Part shown: positions 46,267-55,700 of the stretch, in pieces
Position numbering within the stretch: position 1 is the stretch's first letter
Layout: each line of letters begins with the position of its first letter
Origin: CAWAMR01 sp963783095
GTDB taxonomy: Bacteria; Planctomycetota; Planctomycetia; Gemmatales; Gemmataceae
Direction: 5' to 3'
Assembly (NCBI GenBank): GCA_963783095.1
Contig: CAWAMR010000014.1
Span: 558,001-622,000 of the forward strand
Length of the DNA: 64,000 nt
Notes under the pieces: generated by a model
Told to the model about the DNA's origin: nothing
What the model saw: only the letters and a program-made list of their open reading frames with translations
The model's database searches: none
Made by a program: the position numbers and the translations under genes

Positions 46267-47646
46267 ATGATGACCCCAACTCCTATTCAACTGCGTTTTG
46301 AGGGCGGCACCCTTGCGCTGAGCGGCGGCACAGAGGAGCAACTCGCCAACCTTCCGGGCGTTGCTTTCGACCCCCGTACTCACAGCGTTCGCGCTGAAGC
46401 AAGGTTTTATCGTGCCATCGTCGAATCGCTCCGCGCCGGGAAGATCACCTACCAGGACGATGCGCGTTCCTATCAAATCTCTGAATGGAGACTCAAGAGT
46501 CAGCGCGATCCCTATCCGCATCAGACCGAAGCCGTTGATACATGGTGGAAGAATCGAGCTCGCGGCGTCGTTGTCCTGCCGACGGGAACCGGAAAGACTT
46601 TCGTGGCAATTCTTGCCATTCAGAAAGCGGGTCGGCCCGCAATCGTGGTTACGCCGACCATCGATCTTCTCAATCAGTGGTATTCGGAACTGGTCAACTA
46701 TTTCGGCGAGCCGGTTGGATTGATCGGCGGCGGGCACTACGACATTCACCCTCTCACCGTCACAACCTATGACTCGGCCTATATCCATCTCGATCGCTGG
46801 GGCAATCGATTCGGCTTGTTGATCTTCGATGAATGCCACCATCTTCCAGGCCCAACCTATACGCTGGCCGCAACGGGGAGTATCGCGCCGTATCGCCTTG
46901 GCCTGACTGCCACGCCGGAACGGGCCGATGGTCAGGAGGCGGCGTATCCCGAACTCATTGGGCCGATCGTCTATCGACGCGAAATCAAGGAACTCTCCGG
47001 CGACTTCCTCGCGGAATACAAGACCGAACGCATTTACGTTTCGCTGTCGGAACAGGAGCAGGACCGCTATGTTAAGGCGCGCGAGCTATATCGCAAGTTC
47101 ATTCTGGATAACAACATTTCGATGAGCGGACCCAACGGCTGGCAACGCTTCATCTTTGAAGCGAGTCGATCCAAGGAAGGCTGGGAAGCCTATCAGGCCT
47201 ACCGCGAACAAAAACGACTCGAACGCGCAGCCGAGTCGAAGCTCCAGAAACTTCAGGAATTGCTCGAAAAACATCGACTGGATCGCACCCTTATCTTCAC
47301 TGCCGATAATGCAACGGTCTATCAGATCGCCCGTCAATTTCTGGTGCCGGCGATCACCCACCAGACCAAGACGCGCGAACGCAAACAGATTCTCGAACGC
47401 TTCCACAGCGGCGAATATCCGATCGTCGTTACCAGTCAGGTTCTCAATGAAGGTGTGGATGTGCCCTCTGCGAACGTCGGCATTGTGCTCTCAGGCACGG
47501 GTACGATCCGCGAGAACGTCCAACGACTGGGCCGGCTCCTGCGCAAGCAGGCGGAAAAGCAGGCGATTTTGTATGAGATCGTCGCGCGCGGCACGACGGA
47601 AGAATTCACCAGCGAGCGCCGCAGGCAGCATCATGCTTTCCGGTGA
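46267..47646 (+). CDS. XPB/Rad25-like superfamily 2 DNA helicase
   Basis: 459 residues. The N-terminal region (PIQLRFEGGTLALSGGTEEQ) resembles the damage-recognition part of archaeal-type XPB. The helicase core has RDPYPHQTEAVDTWWKNR (Q motif), VVLPTGTGKTFVA (Walker A), LLIFDECHHLPG (DECH box), LGLTATPER (motif III), TLIFTADNATVYQI, LNEGVDVPSANVGIVLSGTG and RENVQRLGRLLRK (motif VI). XPB unwinds DNA in repair. Its usual partner, a DUF790/Bax1-type nuclease, lies downstream at 51270-52466 on the same strand, separated by a REP-transposase block. Confidence 0.94.
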   Translation: MMTPTPIQLRFEGGTLALSGGTEEQLANLPGVAFDPRTHSVRAEARFYRAIVESLRAGKITYQDDARSYQISEWRLKSQRDPYPHQTEAVDTWWKNRARGVVVLPTGTGKTFVAILAIQKAGRPAIVVTPTIDLLNQWYSELVNYFGEPVGLIGGGHYDIHPLTVTTYDSAYIHLDRWGNRFGLLIFDECHHLPGPTYTLAATGSIAPYRLGLTATPERADGQEAAYPELIGPIVYRREIKELSGDFLAEYKTERIYVSLSEQEQDRYVKARELYRKFILDNNISMSGPNGWQRFIFEASRSKEGWEAYQAYREQKRLERAAESKLQKLQELLEKHRLDRTLIFTADNATVYQIARQFLVPAITHQTKTRERKQILERFHSGEYPIVVTSQVLNEGVDVPSANVGIVLSGTGTIRENVQRLGRLLRKQAEKQAILYEIVARGTTEEFTSERRRQHHAFR

Positions 47647-47699
47647 TTTCGAGCATGTTCGAGATTAATTCGACAAGATCTGCGGCGAAGATTCTTCCT

Positions 47700-47858
47700 C
47701 ATCGTTTGCCGCTCCGCGGCGAACGTCTTTTCTTGCCGCTCCGCGGCTTAACCTTCCTGGGTCGGCGGCTTCCCCGCAGGATGCAAGCGTTCCGAAGGTG
47801 GTAGCGCAAAGCCGCGGAGCGGCAAGAAAAGACGTTCGCCGCGGAGCGGCAAACGATA
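47700..47858. repeat. REP-like palindromic element, copy A
   Basis: The left arm CATCGTTTGCCGCTCCGCGG continues with GAACGTCTTTTCTTGCCGCT and CCGCGGCTT; the right arm 47808-47857 is its reverse complement. Each arm holds two small hairpins of type GCCGCTCCGCGGC. A GTAG stands just before the right arm (47801). It lies between the helicase stop and the tyrosine transposase. Confidence 0.92.
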
Positions 47859-47909
47859 GGGGAAGGCTCAGTGCGGCACGCACTGAGACAAGAACTTCAA
47901 GCTATCCGA

Positions 47910-48443
47910 CTACCAGTTTTTATCGACTTCAATCAAAGCGGGCAGGCCTGCGTAATTTCTTGCACTGCTGTATCGCCAGTGGATCGGATCGGAAATATAG
48001 CCTCTCTTGACAGGGTTGTAATGAATGTATTCCAGTTTTTGTCGCAATCGTTCTTCAGTTTCAAGCAATTCTGGATGACTTCCTTGTTGCCAGACCTGGT
48101 AATTCCGATCCATTCGTCCGACTTCCTTGTTCGCTTGCAGTTGTTTGAGCAAACTGATCTCTTGATCCGCAAGAAGCGTGTCGATTATTTTTCTCGCTGT
48201 GTACGACTTGAAGTCACCGGAATCCCGTGAAGGATCTTCAAACCCAGCAATGAAATGAATATGGTTTTCAAGAAATACATATCCAATCAGCGACATGCTG
48301 CGTTCTCGTTGCAGGTATCGTAATGAATCGAAAAGAATATCAACGACTTTCGGTCGGGTAAAGACGGGCAACCAGCCAACGACCGTACAAGTCAAGAAAT
48401 AGGGAAACCGATTGTCAAAAAATCGCCACCGGTCTCGAGACAT
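47910..48443 (-). CDS. REP-associated tyrosine transposase (RAYT, Y1-type)
   Basis: 177 residues from ATG 48443, chosen for the family opening MSRDRWRFFDNRFPYFLTCT. The HUH metal motif is in YVFLENHIHFIAGFED; the RAYT-specific C-terminal part is YQVWQQGSHPELLETEERLR and QKLEYIHYNPVKRGYISDPI, HWRYSSARNY. The tyrosine nucleophile is probably in FKSYTARKIIDTLL. RAYTs bind and cut REP palindromes in single-stranded DNA. Here palindromic copies A and B flank the gene within 50 and 150 bases, the arrangement expected for a REP-transposase unit. Confidence 0.93.
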   Translation of the reverse strand: MSRDRWRFFDNRFPYFLTCTVVGWLPVFTRPKVVDILFDSLRYLQRERSMSLIGYVFLENHIHFIAGFEDPSRDSGDFKSYTARKIIDTLLADQEISLLKQLQANKEVGRMDRNYQVWQQGSHPELLETEERLRQKLEYIHYNPVKRGYISDPIHWRYSSARNYAGLPALIEVDKNW

Positions 48444-48594
48444 GGCTTCTACCTTATTTTGGTGATGGGCACGCTTTTTATCAGGAGAAGTTGTAGCCTG
48501 GAGCCGGAACAGGGCAATGTTTCGCGCTTGCAATTTTTTTCACTCGGGGATCGTGGACTAAAGACCGAAGGATCGAAAAAATCGCAGATCCCCC

Positions 48595-48754
48595 CATCGT
48601 TTGCCGCTCTGCGGCGAACGTCTTTTCCTGCCGCTCCGCGGCTTAAATCTACCTGGGCCGGTGACTTCCTCAGAGGATGCAAGGACTCTGAAGATGGTAG
48701 CGCAAAGCCGCGGAGCGGCAAGACAAGACTTTCGCCGCAGAGCGGCAAACGATG
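48595..48754. repeat. REP-like palindromic element, copy B
   Basis: Same family and length as copy A, with arms CATCGTTTGCCGCTCTGCGG and so on, and the mirrored GCCGCAGAGCGGCAAACGAT. The central loop is also related (ACCTGGGCCGGTGACTTCC against TCCTGGGTCGGCGGCTTCC in copy A). A GTAG precedes the right arm. It lies upstream of the transposase gene. Confidence 0.92.
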
Positions 48755-48947
48755 AGGTTCGATCGAGGTAGCGAGCCTATCTCAAAAGAACGCGATACCT
48801 ACCTTCAGCATGTGCCTGCTTGGATTTCTTCACCATCTTTTTGTCTGGAAGCATCCAGCGCTTTATGAACTTCGCTTTGACTCGGGCCAGTTCGTTTTGG
48901 GAAATCAAAAGGTCGGTGAGTCCACTCGGCGAATTCCGTGAGATTGT

Positions 48948-50774
48948 CTAGTCTAGGCGGAGACACGAATGGAAGCCGATGTCGTAGCCGCGGTCACTTG
49001 GCAAGTACCTGATACGGAAGGCCGAGCGACAGTTCAGGGCGGGATCGCCCCACGAACCGCCACGAAGAACATGACGCTCTTCTTGTTGCCTTACTGTTTG
49101 AATCGGATCTTTCGGGCTTTTCAAGTCCGAGTACTTGCCAAAATAATCCTCACACCATGCCCAGACATTGCCGTGCATGTCATACAAACCAAAACTATTC
49201 GGCTTATATTTCGCGCTGCCTACTGGAGTGGTTTTTTCCAGGTAATTCCCTTTGCCCATACCGTACGGTATAGTCCCTTTGCAATTCGCCTTATCTCCGT
49301 TCAACTTGTCGCCGAAGTAAAAAGCAGTATGGGTTCCGGCTCGACATGCATATTCCCATTGGGCTTCCGTTGGCAAATGCAGTTGATATCCTTTGTCTTT
49401 TAATCCCGCCGGGAGTTTGACCTTCTCGTCGGCAGACTTCAACCAGAGTTGAGCATCATCCCAACTGACGTTCTCGACCGGAAGTTTAGGAACTTGGAAT
49501 TTGCTTGAAATCGTGAAACCCAATGCCTGGTACTGGGCCTGCGACAGCTCAGTTTTCGCCAGATAGTACGGCTTGGTTAGCTCGACTTCGATCTGATTCT
49601 CATCCTCCAGAAAGTCGGGCCGCTTGCCATCGAATTGCGTTTTGGTCAGGTACCCTTGCTCTTCCTTTGATGAGCCCATCTTGAACTTGCCGTTGTCCTT
49701 CTGCGCCTTCGGATCGATTAGCACCATCGGCATCTTTACCCCTTGCCCCAACTCTAAAGTGATTTGCAGGGGAAGATTTTCGCCACTGGCTTTGGGTCTC
49801 CTGCCTCCCCGCACATTAACAATCTTGTCTATTTCAGCAATGCGCTTGTCAACGCGGGCTTTGGTCAATCCTTTGAGATCTGCGTATGCCGCCGTGTACC
49901 AGAAGTGTGCTCGTAATTGTAACCCCGTTTGGATGCTTTTATCCGACCCGGCAGCCGGGTTCCACCAGGCATCTGCTAATTCCAGTTGTGTTACCGGTTT
50001 GATGCTCGCTTCAAGGTCCATTTTCGCTAATTCTTTGAGTTTCTTGTCGCTGCCCTTCATTAAGTGGGGCAATCCTTGGATCCAATCCCCCTTGTAGAAA
50101 CATTGGAACTTCCCCACCTCCAAGTTGGCATCGGCATCGTCCGGGTTCGTCTGCAGCGTCGCCTGATCGGTTTTGATCTTGTGGTATTCTTTGCGGATCG
50201 TTTCCACTTCTGCCACTCGACCGGCGAGCATGGTTCTCTGCGCCGTCGAACCGGTCTTCGCCACTGCCGACTCGGCAATTTTGAGTAACTTGCCGGCTAA
50301 TTCGTAATTGTCCGCGGCCAGACATTCCTCGACGCAATTCATGGCGATCTCAAAAATGCTCTTGTGGGTTGCAACCATCGACGATGATTTTTCCAACAAG
50401 TCCAGGGCGCTGAATTTCTCGTCCAATGGAATGACCGAAAAACTTTTCACCATTTCATCGATCGCTTTCATCGCGAGCGCCACGTCCCCACCCTGGCATG
50501 CCAGAGCGCGTGCTTCGCGCAGAAGAACATATTTTGCAGCAGCGTCATCGTCGGTTTCCGCTGCCTGCGCGAGCAACTTGTTTGACAACGCCACCTGATC
50601 GATAGGTCTTTTCTTGGCATAATCCGCTTTGAAGATTTCCTTAATCGTCAATTCGGCCTTCAGCAACGCCGCAGGATTGGGCACATCCTCGACCGCGGGA
50701 GTTTTCTTTTCTTGTGCGCAGATTTCGCCGATGAGCCAGAAACCGAGTACGACGGTGGAGATCTTCCAGAGCAT
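48948..50774 (-). CDS. Exported protein: shared helical domain plus sulfatase-modifying-factor-like domain
   Basis: 608 residues from ATG 50774, with GAGG before it and a signal peptide (MLWKISTVVLGFWLIGEICA). Residues 30-330 are the helical domain also found at 17503-18763 and 18845-20404 (AELTIKEIFKADYAKKRPID, YVLLREARALACQGGD, LADAWWNPAAGSDKSIQTGL, FWYTAAYADLKGLTKARVDK). The rest is a formylglycine-generating-enzyme-type domain (LAKTELSQAQYQALGFTISS, HLPTEAQWEYACRAGTHTAF, FGLYDMHGNVWAWCEDYFGK, VLRGGSWGDPALNCRSAFRI). One cysteine of the catalytic pair appears to be missing. It lies between REP-like copies B and C, opposite in strand to the helicase and nuclease. Confidence 0.9.
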   Translation of the reverse strand: MLWKISTVVLGFWLIGEICAQEKKTPAVEDVPNPAALLKAELTIKEIFKADYAKKRPIDQVALSNKLLAQAAETDDDAAAKYVLLREARALACQGGDVALAMKAIDEMVKSFSVIPLDEKFSALDLLEKSSSMVATHKSIFEIAMNCVEECLAADNYELAGKLLKIAESAVAKTGSTAQRTMLAGRVAEVETIRKEYHKIKTDQATLQTNPDDADANLEVGKFQCFYKGDWIQGLPHLMKGSDKKLKELAKMDLEASIKPVTQLELADAWWNPAAGSDKSIQTGLQLRAHFWYTAAYADLKGLTKARVDKRIAEIDKIVNVRGGRRPKASGENLPLQITLELGQGVKMPMVLIDPKAQKDNGKFKMGSSKEEQGYLTKTQFDGKRPDFLEDENQIEVELTKPYYLAKTELSQAQYQALGFTISSKFQVPKLPVENVSWDDAQLWLKSADEKVKLPAGLKDKGYQLHLPTEAQWEYACRAGTHTAFYFGDKLNGDKANCKGTIPYGMGKGNYLEKTTPVGSAKYKPNSFGLYDMHGNVWAWCEDYFGKYSDLKSPKDPIQTVRQQEERHVLRGGSWGDPALNCRSAFRIRYLPSDRGYDIGFHSCLRLD

Positions 50775-50996
50775 GGGATCCTCTTTCCTCAGCACGGATT
50801 CAGAGTCAACGGGTCGAAAGAAAGTTAGTCTAAAGGGAAAAACGGAGCGAGGCAAGAAAATTGGAAGCATCAACGTATCAATTACTATTTACCAATGCCC
50901 GGGTTCGATCGGTCTTTGGGAACTGGCCAAATGCCTCATTCTCCACCGCACGAAGCATAGAATATACCTTCGAGTCCTCGGCGATGCAGTTTTCCC

Positions 50997-51185
50997 CATC
51001 GTTTGCCGCTCTGCGGCGAACGTCTTTTCTTGCCGCTCCGCGGCTTTGCGCTCCACCAACCGAGCACGCTGGTTTATTGGAGCCAGCCGCCGACCGAGGC
51101 GGTTTAAGCCGCGGAGCGGCAAGACAAAAGACGTTCGCCGCGTAGCGGCAAACGATGGGCGTTCGCCGCGGAGCGGCAAACGATG
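50997..51185. repeat. REP-like palindromic element, copy C, with extra half arm
   Basis: Arms as in copies A and B (CATCGTTTGCCGCTCTGCGG and so on), with an unrelated central loop. After the right arm comes one additional right-arm end (GGCGTTCGCCGCGGAGCGGC ending 51185), so the last hairpin is duplicated. It lies immediately upstream of the DUF790 gene. Confidence 0.9.
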
Positions 51186-51269
51186 GGGCGCTAACGCTTG
51201 AAAAAATCGGTTGCTTTGCTGATGCAGTTTTCGACCCTTTGTCTCCTGTCTTTGCGTTCGCGGTGATTC

Positions 51270-52466
51270 ATGCTTACCGGTAAACTTGTTCGCGTTCGTT
51301 ATGCCCAAAATCGGCTCATTCCGGTCTACATCGATACGAGTCTCGACACCTGGATCGACGTCGCCGAGCGCTTACTGCTGCTGTTCAGGGGGCTGACAGG
51401 ATCTACACGCGAAGAGATGGAGGAAGAGATCAAGGAAGCTATCGGCGACCAGCCGACGCAAGTCGTCCACCAGGGACTGGCGAAGTTGCTGGAAGATCGC
51501 TGCGAGTTCGAGGTCGATTCTTCATTACCGCCCGATTCCCTGCGCGAGGCCGTCTTCCTCGCGGCAGCAGCGCAGCGCAAGAATGCGCCTTTCGATCGAT
51601 CGTCCGTGCTGAATGAAGTCTCCCAGACGTTATCGATCACTCTCGAACAGGCAGAACAAGGCCTGTTCGCCGATCTCAAAGCAGAGCAGCGGATCATCCG
51701 CTTCGATGATCTCTCCGCCGATCAACTTCTGAGTCGATACAACGTCGCCCTGGCGCAAGCGATTCTCCTGCGATCCACGGGTGTTATCGTCGCCATCCAC
51801 GGTGAATCCCCAGCTCGCTATCGACAACTCGCACGCTCCATTAAGTTTCATCGACTCATCTGTGAAATCCATTCCAGCGGGCCGGATTCGTATACTCTCA
51901 AGCTCGACGGACCCTTGAGCCTGTTCAGCTCGACGCAGAAGTATGGGATGCAGTTATCGGTGTTTTTGCCCACCGTACTTCAATGTCGAAGATTTGAATT
52001 GACCGCAGCGGTTCGCTGGGGCACGCAACGCAAAGAAAAGGTCTTCACGCTCAACGCCTCGGATGGGCTTCGCTCCCACCTTGCCGACTACGGCGACTAT
52101 GTACCCAAGGATTTGCTCATGTTCGCGGCATCATTCCGCGAGAAAGTAACTGACTGGTCGATCTCCAGCGAGGCGGCACTGGTCCCGCTGACCAACGGTT
52201 TCTGGACGCCGGACTACGAGTTGACCCACCTGCCCAGCGGCGGCAAAGTCTTGCTGGAGATCCTGGGTTTCTGGCGAAAGACCGATGTGGAGAAACACTA
52301 TCGCCGCATTCGAAGTGAAGTGAAAGCACCCTTTGTGCTGGCAGTGTCCGAACAATTGAACGTCGATGAGGCAGCCAATGATGATTGGAAAACAAATATC
52401 TATCGGTTCAAGAAAACGCCGCTGGTCGACGAGGTTGTGAAGCTAGCACGACAACAGCTCAGATAA
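51270..52466 (+). CDS. DUF790/Bax1-type nuclease, partner of XPB
   Basis: 398 residues. The family opening is MLTGKLVRVRYAQNRLIPVY; the middle has GLAKLLEDRCEFEVDSSLPP, LLSRYNVALAQAILLRSTGV and LDGPLSLFSSTQKYGMQLSV. The C-terminal nuclease-like site is FWTPDYELTHLPSGGKVLLE then ILGFWRK, a PD-x(n)-E-x(5)-K arrangement. Archaeal Bax1 of this family binds XPB helicase and cuts DNA at the unwound junction. An XPB-like helicase lies 3.6 kb upstream on the same strand (46267-47646), so the two probably act together in DNA repair. A REP-like palindrome ends 85 bases before the start. Confidence 0.93.
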   Translation: MLTGKLVRVRYAQNRLIPVYIDTSLDTWIDVAERLLLLFRGLTGSTREEMEEEIKEAIGDQPTQVVHQGLAKLLEDRCEFEVDSSLPPDSLREAVFLAAAAQRKNAPFDRSSVLNEVSQTLSITLEQAEQGLFADLKAEQRIIRFDDLSADQLLSRYNVALAQAILLRSTGVIVAIHGESPARYRQLARSIKFHRLICEIHSSGPDSYTLKLDGPLSLFSSTQKYGMQLSVFLPTVLQCRRFELTAAVRWGTQRKEKVFTLNASDGLRSHLADYGDYVPKDLLMFAASFREKVTDWSISSEAALVPLTNGFWTPDYELTHLPSGGKVLLEILGFWRKTDVEKHYRRIRSEVKAPFVLAVSEQLNVDEAANDDWKTNIYRFKKTPLVDEVVKLARQQLR

Positions 52467-52470
52467 GATC

Positions 52471-52622
52471 AAATGCGTGCTAACCACAGAGGCACAGAGA
52501 ACACAGAGAAGACAATCCACGGATGAAACACGGATAAATCCAAAAACATGCCATCCGTGTTCAATCCGCGGCTCATCTTGTCTTCTCTGTGTTCTCTGTG
52601 CCTCTGTGGTTAGCACGCATTT
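52471..52622. repeat. Perfect 44-base inverted repeat (CACAGAG family)
   Basis: Left arm 52471-52514 (AAATGCGTGCTAACCACAGA and so on) and right arm 52579-52622 are perfect reverse complements. The inner 64 bases hold a second, imperfect palindrome (ATCCACGGAT / ATCCGCGG). It begins a few bases after the DUF790 stop, between that gene and the TPR gene, both on plus. Confidence 0.92.
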
Positions 52623-52785
52623 TGTCTTTTGGATCAATCTCTCACACCCTGTCAAGTCGCTTTTTTCCACCTCGGATAGCTCGGGTTGACAACACCGCTT
52701 TGGACTTTCTACGATATTCCCCTTTCTCACTCGCCACCGACGTCCTCTGCCCTGCGCAGAGTTTTGACGCACAAGGACGCGCGCC

Positions 52786-55700
52786 ATGCCAACCATCAAC
52801 CAACGCCTCCTGCTTCGGCTCATCATCGCAACGATCCTCGTTGTCGCAGGGGTGTTTCTCGTTCACTACTTTCAATCGGATCGCTCCATTGACGCCCTGC
52901 GCTGGCAAGCTGAAAATGCCGCCCATGACGGCAAGCTCGACAAGGCCATTCTCTACACCTCTCAGTATCTTGAATTTCGCCCGGACGACCACGAGGCCGC
53001 AGTCAAGCTCGGCGACCTGATCCTTCAGCGTTCCCGAGGCCCAAAAGACTTGACGAATGCCATGTTCCTGTTCGAGAAAGTGAGCCGGGAAGCGCCGAGC
53101 CGCGAGGATGTCCGGCGAAAACTTGTGGACATCTGCCTTCGGCTGCAACGGCACAGCGATGCCATGATTCACTTGCAGATACTGATGAAAAACCATCCCA
53201 ATGAGGCTGAATTATGGGAGGATCTGGCGATTTGTCAGACCGCTCTCAATCAATTCGAGGAAGCCCGCAAGTCCTATGAAACGGCGCTGGCCAATGACCC
53301 CGCTCGAATCACCTCTTATAGTCAACTGGCGCAACTATTGATTCTGCAAATGAATCTGCGTCCGGAGGGCCAGGCTTTCATCGAGAAAATGGTGAGTCGC
53401 AATCCGAAAAACCCGGAAGCGTATCTCGTGCGTGCCCGGTATCTTCGCACCGAAAATCGGAGCGATGATGCTTTGCGCGACGTGGAGCATCTGTTGCTCC
53501 TCGATCAGAAAAACGCGGATGGACTGTTGATCTATGCCGAGATCATGCAGGCTCGCGGCGAAATTGCGGCAGCGCGAAAAGCGCTGAACGCTGGAATCGC
53601 CGAGCATCCCAAGGACGTTCGCCTCCATCGCGCCATGTCCTGGCTGGAGCTGAACCTCAACAATCTCCCCCTCGCCGTCGCCTGCCTGGAACAGGCTATT
53701 GTGCATTTGCCCAACGAAACCGAGCTGCTCACGCCGCTCGCCGACCTGTACGCCCAACAGGGAGAAATCGAAAAGGCCGAGGCTATCATCCAGAAGCTGG
53801 AAACGCGACGAGTGGCTCCCCTTCAAATCGCCTATTTGAAAGCCCGTGTGATGATACAACGCGGCAAGTATGCCGACGCCCTGGTGGTCTTCGAACCGTT
53901 GCGAACCCAGGCCGTCGGCGCGGCGACGTTCTCAACACAAATCAACTTGCTGATGGCAGTGTGTTACCAAAAAATGGGCGACCGCGAAGCTCAGGAAGAA
54001 ACCCTGCGCCGGGTCTTGAGCCTGGACAGCACCAATCCGACGGCCCGCCTGCAAATGGGTAACGTGGACATCGCCAATGGCCGACTCGACGAGGCGATCA
54101 AGGAATATGCGATCGCCACGAATTCGGGCACAGCCTCTATGAGTGCGCGAATCATGTTGGGCCGGCTGCACGTTGCCAGGGCACGTGTCGGCCAGGCGGA
54201 TACGCAGGAATGGAACAAGATCATCAAGTATGCCAATGAGCTTTTGGACAAGCACCAGCAATCGGCAGACCCCGTCTTGCTCATGGGCGAAATCTTACTG
54301 GCGCAAGCAATATGAAACTGCGAAGAAATTCTTGCGGGAAGAGTGCAGTAAACGACTCAATGATCCGCGCATCTGGGCACTTCGAGCAATGGTGGCCCAT
54401 GAGGTGGAAGGGTTGTACGCTGCAATTGACGTCCTGGATGAGGCGCAAAGTCTGCTGGGAGATTCGGTCGATCTTCGACTCGCGCCCGGCCTATGGTCCG
54501 CCGACTGGCAGGCCGGTCAAAACGAACGTATTCTTGAACTGGGCCGGAATATCGAGAACTTTCCCGACAACGAGCAGCTTCGGCTCCTGGCCAATCTGGG
54601 CGAGGTTTGTTCCAATCGCGGGGATCAGAAAGGTGTCAGACACTTTTACCACGAGATAGCGGCCCGGATGCCAAAAGAGTTGCCGATTCGCGTGGTACTC
54701 TTCGAGTTCGTCGCCCGCGACAAGGACGAGCCGGCCCTGAATCGGCTTCGCAAGGAAATCGCTCAGCTTCAGCCTGCCGGCAGCGAACTGCTTGCCGTGG
54801 CGGAAGCACTGGCCTTTGACACCGATTCGCCGGCGATCCGCAGATTGGCGGATCGAATTCTGAAGTTGTTTCCCGATCGCGCCGATGCCCACTTGCTGGC
54901 CGCCAGGCTGGCGGAAAAGGCCAGTGATTTGAAACGGGCGCAACGCCATCACGACTTGGCCGTCGAATTCGACCGCGGCAATCTTCGCTATCTGCAAGCG
55001 GAACTGGCTTTTTTCCTGCGGACCAAGCAAGACGCAAAAGCGAATGCGATGATGACCCGAATCTATTACGATCCGCGTGTTTCGCCACCGGCGTATCGAT
55101 CCTTCATCGAAGTGGGAGCCGGCAACAATGCGGAAAATGTCGAGCGTTGCCTGGTGTGCCTACGGCCTTTACTGAATCGCGATGTGTCCAGTTGTCTGTG
55201 GGCTGCTCGATACGCCCAGCGTCACGGCAAGGCGAAAATCGCCGATGAGTTATTGACAAGTGCCCGGTCGCTGGCTCCAAAGCAAGTCGATGTTTGGGTG
55301 CTGACTTGTCTGCGCAACGGTAACACCGCGGAACAGATGACCCAGTGGTTGGAGTCAGCTCGAAAAGCCCTTGATGTCCGGGCCTATTATTTGCTTTGCG
55401 CAGAGGTTGAGCATTCAGTCCGCAAGTTGATTCCGGACTGGAAGCCGGCGCTCGAGAAACCGGAAGATCAACGAGTGTATGCGCAAGCGTGTCTCAATGC
55501 GCTGTCGATTCGTGCCCATCGGCAGCAAGCGCTCGATTACTTGAAGGATTTCGCGAACCGGTCGGCAGATCGGCCGGCCGATGTGGCCTGGGCGACTCGC
55601 AACATCGCCATGCTAAACGCTACCGGTGGCACACCCCAACAGCGGCGTGCGGCGATCGCCGATCTGAGAAAGACGGGTGATGAACTGGGATCGATCGAGG

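Noticed and set aside
48948..50774. True formylglycine-generating enzyme acting on sulfatases
   Set aside because: The catalytic cysteine pair is not present, and no sulfatase gene is in the window.
46174..52466. Phage-defence island built on the helicase and DUF790 nuclease
   Set aside because: The two proteins match the XPB-Bax1 repair pair, and no methylase, sensor or other defence gene accompanies them; neighbours are mobile elements and an exported protein.
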